Assembly: GCA_033344895.1 (NCBI GenBank)
Contig: JAWPMN010000001.1
Coordinates: 3,108,001-3,172,000, forward strand
Length of the DNA: 64,000 bases
From: Alphaproteobacteria bacterium
Lineage (GTDB): Bacteria > Pseudomonadota > Alphaproteobacteria > UBA8366 > Aestuariispiraceae
Reading direction: 5' to 3'
Shown here: positions 16,460 through 25,223 of the stretch, in pieces
How positions within the stretch are numbered: position 1 is the first letter of the stretch
How the letters are laid out: each line of letters opens with the position of its first letter
Made by a program: the position numbers and the translations under genes
The notes under the pieces: model-generated
What the model was told of the DNA's origin: nothing
The model's database searches: none
What the model saw: the letters and a program-made list of their open reading frames with translations, nothing else

Positions 16460-17200
16460 TCAATGATCCCTGAAAAGACGTCCGTATCCCTGAATCCGAT
16501 CATCGATCCCGGCGGAACGCAGGCAATGCCACATCATCGCCTGATTCGAACAGATCACCGGCTTTCCCGCCCTCTGCTCGATCTCCTCGACGACGTCCAG
16601 CGTGCGCAGTGCACCGCAACTGACAAAGATCGCCTCAGCTTCCGGCCGGTCGACGGACAGGGCGAAGTCGACGATGTAGTCGGGCGGCACTCGGACCATG
16701 TCGCTGTCCTTCTCGATGCGCAGACCCTTGATGGTCAGTACGTCGAACCCGGCCGCGTTGAGGTAATCGGCTTCGCGCGAATCAATGTCGGCGAGATAGG
16801 GCGTCGCAACGGCGACGCGTGTGACGGACAGGGCGCGCAACGCGGCGATCACCCCGCTGATCAGGGAGGTCGGTATGGCACCGGGGGCGCCCTTTCGGAT
16901 TTCGGCGAAAACCCGCTCCTCGCCAATTACAAGACTGCCGGAGGTGCAGGCGTAGCAGCAGACGTCCAGGCTGCCGTCAGGCAGCAGTGTTGCCGCCGCG
17001 TCGGCCAGCAGTTCCGCCTGTGCCGCCAGGGTTTCCGACGTGATGCTGTCCGGGATTGCCGCCCGACAGAAATGCACGCCAACGCCCTCCGGCCGCAGTT
17101 GGAACATGTCGTCTTCAATCGTCTGCTCCGTCGCCAGCAGGATGAAACCGATCTTGGCCCGGTGGTGTCGGCCACGGTCGAAAGGAATGTGCGCTACCAT
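16460..17200 (-). CDS. Asp/Glu racemase-fold enzyme (maleate isomerase / arylmalonate decarboxylase type)
   Basis: 246-aa enzyme of the Asp/Glu/hydantoin racemase superfamily. Two cysteine regions typical of the fold are visible: CYACTSGSLVIG in the first half and IFVSCGALRTLDV in the second, the spacing of maleate isomerase and arylmalonate decarboxylase. The start at 17200 (MVAHIPFDRG) is preferred over an upstream ATG that would run into the inverted repeat. It shares an operon with the GntR regulator and is divergent from the M24-fold hydrolase, beside an oxoprolinase, so it likely racemises or isomerises an acid in that pathway. Confidence 0.75.
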   Translation of the reverse strand: MVAHIPFDRGRHHRAKIGFILLATEQTIEDDMFQLRPEGVGVHFCRAAIPDSITSETLAAQAELLADAAATLLPDGSLDVCCYACTSGSLVIGEERVFAEIRKGAPGAIPTSLISGVIAALRALSVTRVAVATPYLADIDSREADYLNAAGFDVLTIKGLRIEKDSDMVRVPPDYIVDFALSVDRPEAEAIFVSCGALRTLDVVEEIEQRAGKPVICSNQAMMWHCLRSAGIDDRIQGYGRLFRDH

Positions 17201-17214
17201 CGCCGTCTCTCCAT

Positions 17215-17286
17215 CTGTATGCAGCACTGTCGATACTAGGGTGAATTTTCCGCGTTTGATACAAAAAACACTATAGCTGCATACAG
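17215..17286. promoter_or_regulatory. Paired inverted operators in a divergent promoter
   Basis: CTGTATGCAGC at 17215-17225 and its exact reverse complement GCTGCATACAG at 17276-17286 flank the divergent promoter region between the racemase-fold gene and the M24 hydrolase. Each 11-mer is itself close to a palindrome around TGTATGCA, the type of site bound by GntR/FCD regulators. One site lies just before each gene, so a dimer pair could repress both directions. The GntR gene in the left operon is the natural binder. Confidence 0.65.
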
Positions 17287-17332
17287 CAATATGCTAACGC
17301 TCCATGGACAGATTTTTTGAGGGGGGACGGGA

Positions 17333-18490
17333 ATGCCGATCCATTTTACCGAGGAAGAGTTCACCGCCCGCCAGGCGCGGGCCGTTGCATCGCTGCGGAT
17401 ACGGGGCTTGGACGGCATTCTGCTGTTCGCGCCGGAAAGTCATTACTGGCTCACGGGGTACGACACGTTCGGCTTTGCCATGTTCCAGTGCATGGTTCTG
17501 ACCGCGTCCGGCGATATACAGCTGCTGACACGCATGCCGGACCTGCGTCAGGCGCAACAGACATCAATCCTGACGGACGCGCAGATCCATATCTGGACGG
17601 AGGTCGAAGGCGCCGATCCTATGGCCGACCTTGTCGAACTGGCCCGCAGACTGGGGCTGTCGGGCAAAAAACTGGGGGTCGAGACCAAGACGCCGGGCCT
17701 GAACCACTACAACGGTGCGCGCGTGGCCGCACTGTTCGAAGGGGTGGCGGAACTGGTTGAGGCGTCCGACCTGATTACCTGGCTGCGGCGTGACAAGAGC
17801 GACCAGGAAATCGCCTATCACCGCCGGGCGGCCGAACTGTCCGACGACGCGCTGGATGCCTGCCTGGAACTCGCCGCGCCGGGTGCCTTCGAGGGCGATA
17901 TCCTGGCCGCGATGCAGGGCGCTGTCTTCCGGGGGGGCGGCGATTATGCCGGCAATGAATTCATCATCGGTTCGGGCCCGACCGCGTTGCTGGTCCGTTA
18001 CCATGCCGGCCGCAGACATCTCGACCCCAAGGACCAACTGACCCTCGAGTGGTCGGGTGCCTATCGCCGCTACCATGCCGCCATGATGCGTACCATCGTC
18101 GTGGGCAAGCCGACGCCACACCAGATCCACATGCACAGTGCCGCCGTCGAGGCGTTGGAGGCCTGCGAAGCGGCGATCCGCCCCGGACGGCCGATGGGCG
18201 ATGTCTTCGATGCCCATGCGGAAGTCTTTGACCGCCGCGGGTTGAAGCATGCCAGATTCCAGGCCTGCGGCTACGGCATGGGGGCGATCTACAACCCGAT
18301 CTGGGTCGACTTTCCGATGTTCTATCACGGCAATCCGCTGCTGATGGAGGCGGGGAATGTGTTCTTCCTGCACATGATCCTGAATGATTCCGAAGCCGGA
18401 TTTGCGATGTCTTACGGTCATTCGGTTCTGGTGAAGGAGGACGGGGTGGAACGCTTGTCCCGGCATTCATTGGACCTGTTACAGGTCTGA
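17333..18490 (+). CDS. M24 (pita-bread fold) hydrolase, creatinase-like, metal ligands missing
   Basis: 385 aa with the N-terminal creatinase domain (about 1-150) and a pita-bread C-terminal domain. It resembles Xaa-Pro peptidases, but the usual five metal ligands are mostly replaced: the first Asp region reads LEWSGAYRRYHAAMMRT, where the second Asp is Ala, the GHG histidine region reads CGYGMG, and the last Glu region reads SYGHSVLV. One Glu (LLMEAGN) remains. This fits non-peptidase members such as creatinase or ectoine-hydrolase-like amidohydrolases more than a true aminopeptidase. GGGGGGACGGGA precedes the start. Neighbouring oxoprolinase and racemase-fold genes suggest C-N bond hydrolysis in the same pathway. 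Confidence 0.8.
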   Translation: MPIHFTEEEFTARQARAVASLRIRGLDGILLFAPESHYWLTGYDTFGFAMFQCMVLTASGDIQLLTRMPDLRQAQQTSILTDAQIHIWTEVEGADPMADLVELARRLGLSGKKLGVETKTPGLNHYNGARVAALFEGVAELVEASDLITWLRRDKSDQEIAYHRRAAELSDDALDACLELAAPGAFEGDILAAMQGAVFRGGGDYAGNEFIIGSGPTALLVRYHAGRRHLDPKDQLTLEWSGAYRRYHAAMMRTIVVGKPTPHQIHMHSAAVEALEACEAAIRPGRPMGDVFDAHAEVFDRRGLKHARFQACGYGMGAIYNPIWVDFPMFYHGNPLLMEAGNVFFLHMILNDSEAGFAMSYGHSVLVKEDGVERLSRHSLDLLQV

Positions 18491-18517
18491 CGCCGACATT
18501 TTCTATCAATCATCGTT

Positions 18518-18539
18518 GACAATTTATCGATAAATTGTC
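18518..18539. promoter_or_regulatory. 22-bp perfect palindrome before the oxoprolinase gene
   Basis: Arms GACAATTTATC and GATAAATTGTC meet without a spacer around ATCGAT. It lies 36 bp before the oxoprolinase start and overlaps a possible -35 element (TTGACA at 18517-18522). Seventeen consecutive bases, GTTGACAATTTATCGAT, are also found on the minus strand at 7583-7599 before dctP. This is the second member of an operator pair. Confidence 0.75.
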
Positions 18540-18574
18540 TTTGATGGTGTGCCAATGTAACGGAGGATATGGGT

Positions 18575-21500
18575 ATGACGGCGTCACGCGAAGCGGAACC
18601 GCGCAAAGAAGGCTGGCAGTTCTGGATCGACCGGGGCGGTACCTTCACCGATGTTGTCGCGCGCGCGCCGGACGGCACGCTGAATACCCACAAGCTGCTG
18701 TCGGAGAACCCGGAAGCCTACAAGGACGCCGCCGTTCAGGGCATCCGCGATCTGCTGGGCCTGAAGCCGGGCGATCCGATTCCCTCGGACAAGATCGACG
18801 CCGTGAAGATGGGGACGACCGTCGCAACCAATGCGCTGCTGGAGCGTAAGGGCGATCGCACATTGCTGGTTGTCACCGAGGGTTTCCGAGATCAGTTGCG
18901 CATTGCCTATCAGGCTCGCCCGCGCCTGTTTGACCGTAACATCCTGCTGCCGGAAATGCTGTACGAGCGCGTCGAGGAAGTGGTCGAGCGCGTCGACGCC
19001 AAGGACCAGATCCTTACGCCGCTGGACCTCGACGATTTGCGTCCGAAACTGCAGAAGGCCTATGACGACGGCATCCGCGCCGTGGCCATCGTCCTGATGC
19101 ATGGCTATCGCGTGCCGGACCATGAGAAGAAGGTCGCCGCGCTGGCGCGGGAGATCGGCTTCACCCAGGTATCCACGAGCCATGAAACCAGCCCGCTGAT
19201 CAAATTCGTGGGGCGCGGCGACACGACCGTGGTTGATGCCTATCTTTCGCCGATCCTGGGCCGCTACGTGCAGCAGGTCGCCGGGGAACTCGGCGATGTC
19301 CGGTTGCAGTTCATGCAGTCCAATGGCGGCCTGACCGACGCCAAGCTGTTCCAGGGCAAGGACGCGATCCTGTCCGGTCCGGCCGGCGGTATCGTCGGAT
19401 CAGTGAAGACGGCGGAACAGGCCGGCTTCGACAAGGTCATCACCTTCGATATGGGCGGGACTTCCACCGACGTCGCCCATTACGACGGTGAGTATGAGCG
19501 TGCTTTCGAAACCCTGGTCGCCGGTGTTCGTATGCGCGCGCCGATGATGCTGATTCACACCGTGGCTGCCGGCGGGGGGTCGATCTGCCAGTTCGACGGC
19601 GCCCGGTTCCGTGTCGGCCCGGAAAGTGCCGGCGCCAACCCCGGCCCGGCCGCTTATCGCCGTGGCGGGCCGCTTGCCGTTACCGACTGCAATGTCATGC
19701 TGGGCAAATTGCAGCCGCAATTCTTCCCTGCCGTCTTCGGTCCGAACCAGGATGAGGCGCTGGACGCCGCGCCGGTGCGCGAGAAGTTCGAGGCGCTGGC
19801 GAAGGAGGTCGAGGCTGCGACCGGTCAGAAGCGCTCACCCGAGGAAATTGCCGACGGGTTCCTGAAGATCGCCGTCGAAAACATGGCGAACGCGATCAAG
19901 AAGATTTCCGTTCAGCGCGGCTATGATGTCACCGAATACGCCCTGCAGTGCTTCGGCGGCGCAGGCGGGCAGCATGCGTGCCTGATCGCGGACACGCTGG
20001 GCATGACGAAGGTACTGATTCATCCTTTCGCGGGTGTCCTGTCCGCCTATGGCATGGGCCTGGCCGATATCCGCGCTATGCGCGAACGGTCGGTCGAACA
20101 GCCGTTGAATGACGGCCTGCTGACGCGTCTGGAAGACGAATTGGGTGCCATGGCCGAGGAAGCCGAGGCGGAACTGCTGAAACAGGATGTGCCGTCGGAG
20201 CGGATCGAACTGCTGCGCAAGGTACATATCCGCTATGACGGGTCGGACACGGCTCTGGAAGTGCCGTTCGGTCCGCTCGAGGAAATGGCCGAAGCCTTCG
20301 AGGCTTCCTACCGCTCCCGCTTCGGATTCCTGATGGGCGGGAAGGGGCTGGTCGCCTCCGCCCTGTCCGTGGAAGGCATCGGCCGGACCTTCGATCTGGC
20401 GTCGGACGATCTGGCGGCGCGCGCCGCCTCGCCGGATCCGGTTGAGACGGTGACGACGTATATGGCCGGCGATTTCGTCGAAACACCGGTCTTCGACCGC
20501 GACCGCATGTCGGCGGGGCAGAAGGTGAAGGGCCCGGCGATCCTGATCGAACGCACCGGCACCAATGTCGTCGAGCCGGGCTGGGAAGCCGAGATGACCG
20601 CCATCGGCAATCTGGTCCTGACCCGCGTCGAGGCGTTGCCGCGTCAGGTCGCGATCGGCACCCAGGCCGATCCGGTGATGCTGGAAGTGTTCAACAACCT
20701 GTTCATGTCCATCGCCGAGCAGATGGGCTACACGCTCCAGAACACCGCCTATTCGGTGAACATCAAGGAGCGACTGGATTTCTCCTGCGCGGTCTTCGAT
20801 GCTGAGGGGAATCTGATTGCCAATGCGCCGCATATGCCGGTGCATCTGGGGTCCATGGGCGAAAGCGTCCGGGCCGTCGTGCGCAACAATGAGGGCACGA
20901 TCAAGCCGGGCGACGCCTATGTCCTGAACAACCCCTATAATGGCGGCACGCACCTTCCCGACGTTACCGTGGTGACCCCGGTCTTCCATGAGGATGGCAG
21001 CCGCATCCTGTTCTTCGTCGCCAGCCGCGGGCACCATTCCGATATCGGCGGTCGCACGCCGGGGTCCGCCCCGCCGGATTCCGCGCATATCGACGAGGAA
21101 GGCGTGCTGATCGACAATTTCAAACTGGTCGATCAGGGCACCTATCGGGAGGACGCGCTGCGCGAGGTTCTGGCATCGGCCAAGTACCCGGCACGCAATC
21201 CGGACCAGAACGTCGCTGACCTGCGCGCGCAGCTGGCGGCGAACGAGAAGGGTGTCCAGGAATTGCGCAAGATGGTCGGCCATTTCGGTCTGGACACGGT
21301 TGAGGCCTATATGGGGCACGTCCAGGACAATGCCGAGGAATCCGTGCGCCGGGTGATCGATGTCCTGAAGGACGGAACCTTCGAATATCCGATGGACAAC
21401 GGCCAGAAGGTCAAGGTCGCGATCACCATCGACAAGGCGAAGCGTGGCGCGACCGTCGACTTTACCGGAACCAGCCCGCAGGGCCCGAACAACTTCAATG

Positions 21501-22213
21501 CTCCGGCGGCCGTCTGCCGGGCGGCGGTGTTGTATGTCTTCCGGACCCTGGTCGAGGACGACATCCCGATGAATGAGGGCTGTCTGAAGCCGATCGAGAT
21601 CATCCTGCCGGAAGATTGCATGCTGAACGCGCGCTATCCCGGGGCGGTGATCGCGGGCAATGTCGAGACCTCGCAGATCGTCACGGATACGCTTTATGGC
21701 GCACTGGGGGTCATGGCGGCGGCCCAGGGGACGATGAACAACTTCGTCTGGGGCAATGACCGCTATCAGTATTACGAAACCGTCTGCGGCGGCTCGGGTG
21801 CCGGTCCGGATTTCGACGGGACGGATGCGGTCCATACCCATATGACCAACAGCCGCCTGACCGATCCGGAAATTCTGGAATGGCGTTTGCCGGTCATGCT
21901 GGAGAAGTTCGAGATCCGGCGCGGTTCCGGTGGCAAGGGCAAGCATCGCGGCGGCGACGGCGTCCGCCGGATCGTGCGCTTCCTGGAGGATATGGACGTC
22001 GTCATCCTGGCGAATCACCGCATTGTTCCGCCCTACGGCATGGCCGGGGGCGACGATGGTGCGGTTGGCCGCAACTGGATCGAGCGCACCGACGGCCGTC
22101 GCGACGAGATGACGGCAACGGACATGCGCGCGGTACAGGCGGGCGATGTCTTCGTCCTTGAGACGCCCGGTGGCGGCGGCTTCGGCAAGGCCCGGGCCGA
22201 GGCGGCGGAGTAG
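18575..22213 (+). CDS. 5-oxoprolinase / hydantoinase, fused HyuA-HyuB
   Basis: 1212-aa cytoplasmic ATP-dependent amidohydrolase in which the hydantoinase A part (about 15-680) and hydantoinase B part (about 690-1205) are joined, as in 5-oxoprolinase (5-oxo-L-proline + ATP to glutamate). Visible marks are DRGGTFTD (19-26), [25 protein letters not shown] and the HyuB segments [16 protein letters not shown] and [12 protein letters not shown]. The ATG at 18575 has GGAGG eight bases before it; the ATG at 18569 is too close to the same site. A related hydantoin or acetone-carboxylase-like substrate is possible. It is preceded by a perfect palindrome and followed by a winged-helix regulator. Confidence 0.88.
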   Translation: MTASREAEPRKEGWQFWIDRGGTFTDVVARAPDGTLNTHKLLSENPEAYKDAAVQGIRDLLGLKPGDPIPSDKIDAVKMGTTVATNALLERKGDRTLLVVTEGFRDQLRIAYQARPRLFDRNILLPEMLYERVEEVVERVDAKDQILTPLDLDDLRPKLQKAYDDGIRAVAIVLMHGYRVPDHEKKVAALAREIGFTQVSTSHETSPLIKFVGRGDTTVVDAYLSPILGRYVQQVAGELGDVRLQFMQSNGGLTDAKLFQGKDAILSGPAGGIVGSVKTAEQAGFDKVITFDMGGTSTDVAHYDGEYERAFETLVAGVRMRAPMMLIHTVAAGGGSICQFDGARFRVGPESAGANPGPAAYRRGGPLAVTDCNVMLGKLQPQFFPAVFGPNQDEALDAAPVREKFEALAKEVEAATGQKRSPEEIADGFLKIAVENMANAIKKISVQRGYDVTEYALQCFGGAGGQHACLIADTLGMTKVLIHPFAGVLSAYGMGLADIRAMRERSVEQPLNDGLLTRLEDELGAMAEEAEAELLKQDVPSERIELLRKVHIRYDGSDTALEVPFGPLEEMAEAFEASYRSRFGFLMGGKGLVASALSVEGIGRTFDLASDDLAARAASPDPVETVTTYMAGDFVETPVFDRDRMSAGQKVKGPAILIERTGTNVVEPGWEAEMTAIGNLVLTRVEALPRQVAIGTQADPVMLEVFNNLFMSIAEQMGYTLQNTAYSVNIKERLDFSCAVFDAEGNLIANAPHMPVHLGSMGESVRAVVRNNEGTIKPGDAYVLNNPYNGGTHLPDVTVVTPVFHEDGSRILFFVASRGHHSDIGGRTPGSAPPDSAHIDEEGVLIDNFKLVDQGTYREDALREVLASAKYPARNPDQNVADLRAQLAANEKGVQELRKMVGHFGLDTVEAYMGHVQDNAEESVRRVIDVLKDGTFEYPMDNGQKVKVAITIDKAKRGATVDFTGTSPQGPNNFNAPAAVCRAAVLYVFRTLVEDDIPMNEGCLKPIEIILPEDCMLNARYPGAVIAGNVETSQIVTDTLYGALGVMAAAQGTMNNFVWGNDRYQYYETVCGGSGAGPDFDGTDAVHTHMTNSRLTDPEILEWRLPVMLEKFEIRRGSGGKGKHRGGDGVRRIVRFLEDMDVVILANHRIVPPYGMAGGDDGAVGRNWIERTDGRRDEMTATDMRAVQAGDVFVLETPGGGGFGKARAEAAE

Positions 22214-22253
22214 GCCGACGGCAGGACATCTATCAGACCGGGAGTGATCAGCC

Positions 22254-22763
22254 ATGGCCAGAAACCGCATCGTATCCTCGGCGCATCTCGTCTCCGACAA
22301 GGCGGCGGAACTGAGTGAGTACGAATACGGGCTGATCGTCGCCTGGCATGCCTTTCAGCGCTGGGTATCGCGCTGCATGGCGGCGGCAGGCTATGGCGAC
22401 CTGGGCTCCCTGGATGTCCTGGTCCTGCATTCGGTCAATCACCGCGACCGTCAGAAGCGCCTGGCAGATATCTGCTTCACCCTGAATGTCGAGGATACGC
22501 ACACCGTCAACTATGCGCTCAAGAAGCTGCTGAAGGCCGGGCTTGTTGAATCCGAAAAGCGCGGCAAGGAGGCCTTCTATTCCGTAACCGAGGCGGGGCA
22601 GGAGGCCTGTCGTGTCTATCGCGAGGTGCGGGAATCCTGCCTGGTCGATGCTTTCGAGGCGCTGGGCGGTCTGGATGCCGAGGAAATCGCCGACACCGCC
22701 CGGACCTTGCGTGCCCTGTCCGGCCTGTACGATCAGGCAGCGCGCAGCGCGACGAGCCTGTGA
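22254..22763 (+). CDS. MarR-like winged-helix regulator
   Basis: 169 aa with a winged-helix DNA-binding core (about 30-130, including LADICFTLNVEDTHTVNYAL and LVESEKRGKEAFYSVTEAG). It matches the predicted MarR-type regulators often found beside amidohydrolase or hydantoinase genes. GGGAG precedes the start, 40 bp after the oxoprolinase stop, so it is probably co-transcribed. It is a strong candidate to bind the palindromes at 18518 and 7569, since MarR dimers bind such symmetric sites. Confidence 0.8.
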   Translation: MARNRIVSSAHLVSDKAAELSEYEYGLIVAWHAFQRWVSRCMAAAGYGDLGSLDVLVLHSVNHRDRQKRLADICFTLNVEDTHTVNYALKKLLKAGLVESEKRGKEAFYSVTEAGQEACRVYREVRESCLVDAFEALGGLDAEEIADTARTLRALSGLYDQAARSATSL

Positions 22764-23650
22764 CCGTGATGGGGGTACGCCCGACAACCCTGGCCGGTAT
22801 GCGGGCGGCTCTGGCCGGGTTTGAGACTGCAGAGGGTTTCCGCAAGGGCCTGGCGTTCAAGCCCAGGCCCACGGATGTTTTCATATCGCCCTATTCGAAA
22901 TGCGGCACGACCTGGATGCAGCAGATCGTCCATGGTCTGCGCAGCGGTGGGGACATGTCCTTTTCTGAAATCACGGAAGCCGTGCCCTGGATTGAAATGG
23001 CCCACGACCTTGGCTTGGACCCGGAGGTACAGCGTTTCAAGCCGCGCGCCTACAAGAGCCATCTTTCCTGGTTCGATATCCCGAAGGGCGGGCGCTATAT
23101 TGTGGTCTTTCGCGACCCTGCGGACGCCTGCCTGTCGCTCTACAAGTTCTTTGAAGGCTGGTTCTTCGAGACCGGCAGCATTCGATTCGAGGCCTTCGCA
23201 CGGGACTTCTATCTGGGGCGCGGCGATGATCACGGATATTGGGCCCATGCCGCTTCCTGGTGGGCGCAGCGGGACCGCGATGATGTGTTGTTGCTCTGTT
23301 TCGAGGATTTGAAGGACGATCTGCCGGGCGCCGTCCGGACGGTGGCGCGATTCCTGAACCTGCCGGAAAGTGGCCCGACCTTCGACATCGCCGTCAAACA
23401 GGCAGGTTTCGATTTCATGAAAGCCCATGGCGGGCAGTTCGATGATCACCTTGTCCGCGCACGCCGGGACGCCGCCTGCGGTCTGCCGCCCGGCGGTTCC
23501 GCATCGAAGGTCAGCAAGGGCGTCGCCGGGGCCGCCAAGCCGATCATGTCCGACGAAACCCGCGCCGCGTTTGATGCGGAATGGCGGCGAAGGATGGGCG
23601 AACCGTTCGGTCTGAAGGATTATGCGGCCATTCGGGCAATGTTAAATTGA
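22760..23650 (+). CDS. Sulfotransferase family protein
   Basis: 296-aa PAPS-dependent sulfotransferase fold. The 5'-phosphosulfate loop reads SPYSKCGTTWMQQ (44-55), close to the PKSGTTW consensus, and the 3'-phosphate site reads YIVVFRDPADACLSLYKF near 113-130. A GTG at 22760 overlaps the preceding stop (GTGA); an ATG at 22769 is the alternative. The acceptor substrate is unknown. It ends the GC-rich catabolic block; AT-rich sequence begins immediately after. Confidence 0.82.
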   Translation: MTVMGVRPTTLAGMRAALAGFETAEGFRKGLAFKPRPTDVFISPYSKCGTTWMQQIVHGLRSGGDMSFSEITEAVPWIEMAHDLGLDPEVQRFKPRAYKSHLSWFDIPKGGRYIVVFRDPADACLSLYKFFEGWFFETGSIRFEAFARDFYLGRGDDHGYWAHAASWWAQRDRDDVLLLCFEDLKDDLPGAVRTVARFLNLPESGPTFDIAVKQAGFDFMKAHGGQFDDHLVRARRDAACGLPPGGSASKVSKGVAGAAKPIMSDETRAAFDAEWRRRMGEPFGLKDYAAIRAMLN

Positions 23651-23675
23651 GTTTTTTCTTTATCTAATCAATGAT

Positions 23676-24185
23676 TTATCGCCTCATGGCATGATCCAGA
23701 CAAAATATAATTTCTTTTCCGAGTTTATAGCTATTTTTTATTTCTGGGTAATTTGTAGTGCCAGGGGCGACCCCTTCGTGAACAAATGTATGTCTCCAAG
23801 TTATTATGTTTCCATAGCTTGACTTTATGCTGCCAAAACCATCCTTTAGGAACTGTTTCTCTTTCTTTTCTAGCATCTTTTCAAATTTATCAACATACTT
23901 TCGACCAAACATATTGACGTGTTCATTCTTCAAATCTTTTATTTTAATTCTTCCGTTTATCCGATCAAAGTGACCTCGTGAAAAGCTCCCTAATATCTTA
24001 TGTTTTTTGTCTGAGAAGGAAAAAAATATATCTTTAATTGCAAGTTCATAAACTGTTACAGCCGCAGTGGTTACAAAGCCAAGATATCTGCTTTGTATAA
24101 ACGGATCGCCAATTCCAACCATTACAGAGTCTAAGTGGTCCAAATATTCTTCTACTAGTCTAAATCTTTCAGTATAAAGTGTCAT
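23676..24185 (-). CDS. HEPN domain protein, partner of the DUF262 gene
   Basis: 169-aa alpha-helical protein. ITWRHTFVHEG (128-138) gives R131-x4-H136, the HEPN ribonuclease motif; the helix FVTTAAVTVYELAIKDIFF and the layout resemble RiboL-PSP-type HEPN proteins. The start overlaps the DUF262 stop by four bases (ATGA), so the two are translationally coupled. HEPN RNases paired with DUF262 proteins are typical of antiphage or toxin modules, in which the HEPN member cleaves RNA. The gene itself looks intact although its partner is broken. Codons are AT-rich, unlike the flanking chromosome. Confidence 0.75.
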   Translation of the reverse strand: MTLYTERFRLVEEYLDHLDSVMVGIGDPFIQSRYLGFVTTAAVTVYELAIKDIFFSFSDKKHKILGSFSRGHFDRINGRIKIKDLKNEHVNMFGRKYVDKFEKMLEKKEKQFLKDGFGSIKSSYGNIITWRHTFVHEGVAPGTTNYPEIKNSYKLGKEIIFCLDHAMRR

Positions 24186-25159
24186 TTTTCGAGATACCGT
24201 CTTGCGATTTCAAGTCTAGAACGAACAACAGAGGCGTCACTAGTGTTAAAGAAAATACACTCTCTATAAACTTCATCATTGATAAGGTTGTTGAAACGAA
24301 CATTAATGTCTTCAGGGATATTGTCACCCATATTGAGAAGTGTTGTTAGAACAGAATCCATGGCTGCCAAATTAATGGGGCCCCTAACATTGAAGGGTTT
24401 TTCAGGAAATTTATCACTTATGATTTCCAAAACATATGGAAACCTAGATAAGAACTGAGAGTATTTTGAAGAATTTCCGCTTTTGTTGTTTTCCATGGAA
24501 ATATTCAGAAATTCTTTCATTGGTTTTTCATATTTATCTCCTCGATCAAATAGAGAGAATACTCTTAATATCATTTCCACATCTCGTTTTGTGTTTATCT
24601 ATTGTCTTTTTCCCTATTATTTTCCTCCAGATGGCGTTCTGATTTAACTCTTGAAGTGAATCAACAATCGGTCCATGAAAAACACAATTCCGTATTTCTT
24701 GAGGGCGTAAAGGGGTGCCTCCGGTGTTAAGCCGTTCGAAAATGTAAAACATACTGTCCGAACTGTTGGCTGGAGATAGTTGCCGAATATTGACCGCGCG
24801 AAGCACGGCGTTTTTTAGGCGCCGTTGGTCCGATTGAGTTAAATCTTCAAATCTCAAATTTGCGTAAGGGCTATCTTCAGGAAGCCCTGTAAGACGAAAA
24901 ACGCGCCGTTTCCCAAGGTTTTCGTAGCCAAAATAACCATCAAAGAAAAATATTATTGATAGCAATCTCTGCTGCCCATCAATTACCAAGTTTTTATTCG
25001 TAGAATCTATGTAGAAAAAGACCTGAGGAACTGGTAATCCTAGAAGAAACGACTCTACTAAAAGGGAGGATTGCTTGATTGTCCATACGAAATTCCTTTG
25101 GAATTTAGGTATCGTTACATCTTTTTCATTCCACATCTCGTATATGACGCTTAGAGTTA
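24182..25159 (-). pseudogene. DUF262 (GmrSD N-terminal-like) gene, C-terminal part with frameshift
   Basis: The main part of a DUF262 gene cut by a transposon at 25160. Readable signatures are VTIPKFQRNFVW, LVIDGQQRLLSII (the ParB-like DGQQR loop) and FERLNTGGTPLRPQEIRN. Near 24583 the frame breaks: one frame ends KHKTRCGNDIKSILSI-stop, while the next frame reads KRDVEMILRVFSLFDRGD, the expected continuation. Removing one A from the AAAA run at about 24585-24588 (minus strand) restores the match. With the 39 codons at 27594-27710 an intact protein would be about 360 aa. DUF262 proteins are nucleotide-binding, ParB/Srx-fold components of defence systems. Confidence 0.82.
25152..25159. repeat. 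Target site duplication, left copy (second transposon)
   Basis: TAGAGTTA immediately before the left inverted repeat, repeated exactly at 27594-27601. Confidence 0.92.
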
Positions 25160-25173
25160 GGGGTTTATCCCCT
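25160..25173 (+). repeat. Left terminal inverted repeat of the second transposon
   Basis: GGGGTTTATCCCCT, itself partly self-complementary (GGGG...CCCC). Exact reverse complement of 27580-27593. Confidence 0.9.
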
Positions 25174-25223
25174 TGACGCAAGTATGTTGACTTCCTATAT
25201 ATTGGTCATCGATGGAGGACACG

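Noticed and set aside
17333-18490. Standard Xaa-Pro aminopeptidase call
   Set aside because: The metal ligands required by that enzyme are mostly absent, so only the fold is assigned.
19835-22300. 821-codon open frame antisense to the oxoprolinase gene
   Set aside because: Composition rich in Arg, His, Gln and Asp without any fold pattern; the plus-strand gene has full family motifs.
24575-24600. Programmed +1 frameshift in DUF262
   Set aside because: The site is a plain A-run without a known slippery pattern and the gene is also broken by a transposon, so decay or a sequencing error is simpler.
24546-25181. A separate DUF262 gene starting inside the transposon end
   Set aside because: The apparent start lies in the inverted repeat; the real 5' end is at 27594-27710 on the other side of the transposon.
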